A stretch of DNA of 64,000 bases, taken from positions 44,982,354-45,046,353 of the forward strand of contig OW121849.1 in NCBI GenBank assembly GCA_933228895.1, in the 5' to 3' direction. Under the pieces are notes generated by a model that did not search any database, was not told the DNA's origin, and saw only the letters and a list, made by a program, of their open reading frames with translations. The DNA is from Platycnemis pennipes (Eukaryota; Arthropoda; Insecta; Odonata; Platycnemididae). The position numbers and the translations under genes were made by a program. Below are positions 60,561-64,000 of the stretch, in pieces. Every line of letters starts with the position of its first letter. Position 1 is the stretch's first letter.

Positions 60561-61260
60561 CTGCGGAACGCTTACGAAGTGCGCATGCGCATCAGGTAAT
60601 ATCATCCACGGGCCTGGCCACCATGAGGGTGCCCTCTCCGACCTGTCGGGTCGCGTCGGAGGGAAGATTGGGCATTGCCATTGCGGGGAGTAAGAGAAAG
60701 AGAATTTGGGGAGTGCAAAGCGAGGAGCAACCGTCAGGGGCAGTTCCTTAGGGGTGTTCGGGAGGGGGGGACGAGGGAAGGGGGGAAAGAGGGAACAGGA
60801 GGTGAGACAAACGGTCTCTCGGAATCGAAAAGTTCCCTCGCACCAATTTCCCTCCTCCCCCTGTCTCTCTCTCTTTTAGGGTCTGAGGCCGTTAGAACGA
60901 AAGTATAGTGGTGGTCGGAGGGATGGGGGGAGAAGGTCCTGAGAAGGATTTACCGAAGGGAAGATTAGGTGTGGGGAACCGAGGAGTTGAAGATCTTTAA
61001 GGAAGATGGTTGCAGAGGGAGGTGAAGGGTATGAATAATAAAAAGGACGTAAAGGGTGGTGAAATTGCTCAGGGTCTAAATGTTGGTGCTGCGAAGCTGC
61101 AGTATAAGGCACTCGGTCCTATTCCCTGGCGAGGCACAGTATTATTGCCACGCCTTTTCCTCCCTCGACTGCCACATCACCGTCCGGATCGTAAAGATAA
61201 ACTTCCTCTGCATATTTCATCACGAGGGCCCGAAATAAAGATTGGTGAACCACCAAAATG
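60561..61260. other. GC-rich patch 4 (purine-rich plus strand)
   Basis: CpG-rich at the left (gcgcatgcgcatc, gggtcgcgtcgg) and G/A-rich at 60760-60960 (gggggggacgagggaagggg). No coding signal beyond composition. Confidence 0.5.
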
Positions 61261-61319
61261 AGGTTCAGATGGGGGATCGATCAGGAAACGAAAGGTTTAA
61301 GAATGATATCTGGCACTAA

Positions 61320-61800
61320 CGACCGTATTCATAGTTTTGTTAAACCAGGTTTAAGACAGGCAAAATGAGGTTAGTCCGGCCATTTTAGTGCTGGATGGAG
61401 GTAGTCCGCGCAACTTTAGTCCGATGAGAGTAAAGCCAGGTGCATGCTGGTTTAAAGGAGAGGTTAAAACCTTAGAAGTCAATTTTATCGCTAGATTTCG
61501 AAGTGGTGTGTGGCTTTTGAAGGTGATTTAGATCAGTGGTGCACCCAACGGAAGGGGACCCTGCCCTGGGGCCTTGCCCCCCCCCCTTTAGCTCTCTATG
61601 AAACCCAAATTAATATTCAATTGACTAGTCGCAGTCACACAATTAACATATGATTTGCAATTCTAGTATTCGAGGTATTCGAAATTCCAGATATTCAAAT
61701 ATTCGAGTCCAATTTTAACATTCGAATTTGAGAAATCTGATATTAGGCCCATGTCTAGTTAAAACACCTTTTAACCAGGATGCTTTGAAGAAAGTTCAGT
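61320..61800. repeat. Repeat-like region with hAT-type end
   Basis: Runs of attcgaa/tattcga (61660-61730) are followed by ggcccatgtcta, the inverse of TAGACATGGGCC, similar to the hAT end at 4604. GTTAAAAC occurs at 61463-61470 and 61758-61765, but the local sequence is itself partly palindromic, so this may not be a target duplication. Confidence 0.35.
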
Positions 61801-61964
61801 CTTCAATTCCTCTTGTTGATCGAGTACCTATCGAACTCCGAGAGCGTTATGTTATATTAAGGAAAAGTGTTCGAGACGAACTGGAAAATGCAAAAAACAA
61901 ACGCAGGCATAGACATTATGGCAATCCTCTGTTCCATGAAAGAAGACAACTCAGTGTTTGCTAA
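61728..61964 (+). other. Unrecognised 78-codon open frame
   Basis: The frame is hydrophilic and balanced in composition (DRVPIELRERYVILRKSVRD, ELENAKNKRRHRH), unlike the random AT-rich frames nearby. It has a helical, charged look. Family unknown; it may be a transposon fragment or a short retrocopy. Low confidence that it codes. Confidence 0.25.
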
Positions 61965-62548
61965 ATTTGCGATGTAATCCTTGTGGATACCCACAAGCAA
62001 TATGGAAGAAAATTCTCTCATTCAATTCTCAGAGGTCATTCTCTCAGTATTCCATTTTAATCAGCGAACATTGACATCAATTGAAACTAGAAACTGCTGT
62101 GACTTTAACAATGCTTGCATCGCTTGCATTCAAGTAACTTAGGTACTTAGGTTCTACATATAATGGTAACCTAAAGTAAATGAACTTTGATGCACTGTTA
62201 ATGTATGGAAACACCAAAACTAGTAAGACAAGCAGAACAATATATCCGTAGTTTAGTCGAGCTGTCAGTTAGTGTACAAGGTGTACAATCAAAATGAGCT
62301 ATTGCTCTGTTCTTTACAGTTTTAATTTGTAACTACTTACATTTAAGTTCAATGATGAAGTGTGATGTTCATATCTTACCAATTATTTTTTCTGCCCTTG
62401 GAAGGTACAGTAAAAAGATTGCAATTTTTTTATTTTTACCATCTTGCTTGTACCGGAAAAAGCAAAAATAAGCATAAAACTTTATTACACTAGTTTTGAG
62501 GTTCTTAAAACTAATTTTGAATTTTTATAAAACTATTTTCCTGGACCT

Positions 62549-62788
62549 CTATGAATGAGTCCTGAAAAGTGTAAAATAGCTGCTTTCTCGTATTCTCGCA
62601 TTGCACTTGACTAGAACCCTCTTTACGAATCCTAATCTACGGTTTGCTACACTAGTTATTTTCCTGATGTGTTTCCTCCATGACAAGTCTTCATGGATGG
62701 TGACGACTAAGTATTTAACAGATTCTACGTTAGATATTTTGTTTTCGTAGATGTAATAATTATCCCGGGGAAAAAAAGTTGTGCTCAT
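62549..62788 (-). pseudogene. Non-LTR retrotransposon RT C-terminal fragment
   Basis: The minus-strand frame reads YYIYENKISNVESVKYLVVT, IHEDLSWRKHIRKITSVANR and RLGFVKRVL. The VKYLGVxIxxDLxW-xHI...AxRRLGF(V/L)KR pattern is the standard C-terminal end of Jockey/CR1-type reverse transcriptases. Only about 80 codons are left; it differs from the two relics at 49 and 54 kb and belongs to another LINE family. Confidence 0.85.
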
Positions 62789-62789
62789 T

Positions 62790-62962
62790 CCAGCTTGCGG
62801 GAAGCCAGTTCCTTTCCCTGGGCCATCTTGCGATTTCCTACAAAGTTTTTACATGCAGAAAATCAAATCGCAAGGATTTTAAGGTGGGGGCGTCCAGAAA
62901 GGCTCTTTCCCGGGATTTGAAACCGGGACCTTCAGATCAGTAGCTCAGCGCTCTACCCAGCG
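62790..62962 (-). repeat. tRNA-derived SINE head next to LINE fragment
   Basis: On the minus strand the A-box tgggtagagcgctgagcta (62941-62959) and B-box ggtttcaaatccc (62912-62924) are followed by a tail that runs into the LINE fragment at 62788 in the same orientation. The head is tRNA-like but the 3' acceptor side does not match the 5' side. Confidence 0.7.
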
Positions 62963-64000
62963 TTAATGATTAATGGGCTTTGGATTTTTCATGGAGTTTT
63001 ATGTCTCTAACTCCGCTGTGGTCTGTCCATCTAGTTACATACCCTCAATGACTGCGAACATTCTACTCTTGCCCCGTCCCCGATCAATAGCCAAGTTTGC
63101 TTACTTCCTTCGCGTTTGAGAGGTTCTTACCAACATTATTACAGTAATCATAATAATATATGAAAATGAAGTGGTTTCTGCCTGTCTGTCTGGCAGTTCT
63201 ATGTTACGCATCTCCTCAAAAACCAATGAACCAATTGAGCTGAAATTTTGTAGGATTCTAGCTTATACACTAGAAGGTGCCATAGGCTATATACAAAAAG
63301 GCTCAGGGTTCACTTCCTGGCGCGTATTATGTATTTACATGTATTAAATTGACTTTCTCTATTTACCTATAATTATCAATTTAATATAATTTTATTCCTT
63401 TACAGATTTGTTCATTTGAACTGACCTGGTACATGAAGAGAAGATTTGGAAGGCTTCCGAAATCGTCGTCGATGGAGATAACTTGAGATTTGAGGTAGTT
63501 TAACAAAAACCAGGTAATGAAATTCAAATTCCAATCGTGCATAATGTCTCATAACGTATCCGTGGGATGTTAGTTGATACCATTGCAATAATGCTAAAAA
63601 GTTAGTCTAAAATCGATGCCGTAAATAGAATTGTTCTTTTTGTGAAGATATTGAAAGGTACTGAAAAAGGTATCGCAGCTGATTCTTGAGCCAAGATCGG
63701 CCATTTTATTCGAAAATATCATACGGGCTTACTTTTCGCAATACTCCCAGATCAAATAAGTTTGCATTCGGTAAAACTAAAAGTATTTAAATAAAGTTTC
63801 TGTGGGGTTCAAAAGGTGAATATTTTATAGATTTATATCGTATTCGGAAGTGGACCGCTTTCAAAATTGTTGTCTATTGAGGCACAACCACGTGATAAGA
63901 ACCGTAAATGAGGTCTAATGAAAAATTTGAGTAGCAAGATGAAAAAAATTGTTATATAGTTATGCGTCAAATATACAGCAGAAGGAGTGAATATGCGCAA
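62963..64000. other. Intergenic DNA, possible repeat
   Basis: No gene. The stretch at 63180-63300 (gcctgtctgtctggcag ... accaatgaaccaattgagc) has the wording of a dispersed invertebrate repeat, but I could not find its ends. Confidence 0.35.

Overview
The window looks like nuclear DNA from an animal with a large, intron-rich, transposon-loaded genome. It is most likely an arthropod, because the repeats combine piggyBac, pogo, hAT, Penelope-like and LINE relics with tRNA-derived repeats. There are two recognisable host genes, and they converge on each other. All exon calls come from splice signals plus reading-frame continuity; there is no transcript evidence.

Left part (1-18.1 kb, plus strand): the last four coding exons of eIF3a, the largest subunit of translation initiation factor 3 (4622-17414). 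They encode the Arg/Asp/Gly-rich C-terminal tail and the conserved acidic-Trp-basic end. The gene begins upstream of the window. Its introns are packed with transposons: a pogo/Tigger relic (922-2008), two TTAA-flanked MITEs (2761-3035 and 16436-16757), a hAT-like element ending 17 nt before an eIF3a exon (about 3041-4604), a decayed but end-to-end piggyBac copy (5962-8539), and a Penelope-like retroelement with RT and GIY-YIG parts (about 12150-13402).

Middle (18.1-26.9 kb): intergenic space between the two convergent 3' ends. It holds a second pogo-type fragment, several tandem repeats, a SINE-like cluster and a Penelope-terminus hairpin.

26.9-42.6 kb (minus strand): the complete mRNA export receptor NXF1 (TAP). 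It can be assembled as 14 phase-consistent coding exons giving 639 codons plus a stop, with RNA-binding, LRR, NTF2-like and UBA-like (TAP-C) domains in order. Its introns carry a foldback element with tRNA-like arms (27544-28276) and a 2.85-kb hAT-like element with an 8-bp target duplication (34241-37089). A 554-bp palindromic Penelope-derived insertion with its own 15-bp target duplication is nested inside the latter.

Right part (42.6-64 kb): no host gene recognised. It contains a 2.5-kb second copy of the tRNA-armed foldback family (44169-46673), two relics of one LINE family, a third LINE fragment next to a tRNA-derived SINE head, four GC-rich strand-asymmetric patches, and a perfect 40-bp palindrome.

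The most unusual structures are the foldback family whose inverted arms carry tRNA-like promoters pointing inwards, and the repeated occurrence of Penelope 3' termini as snap-back inverted pairs.
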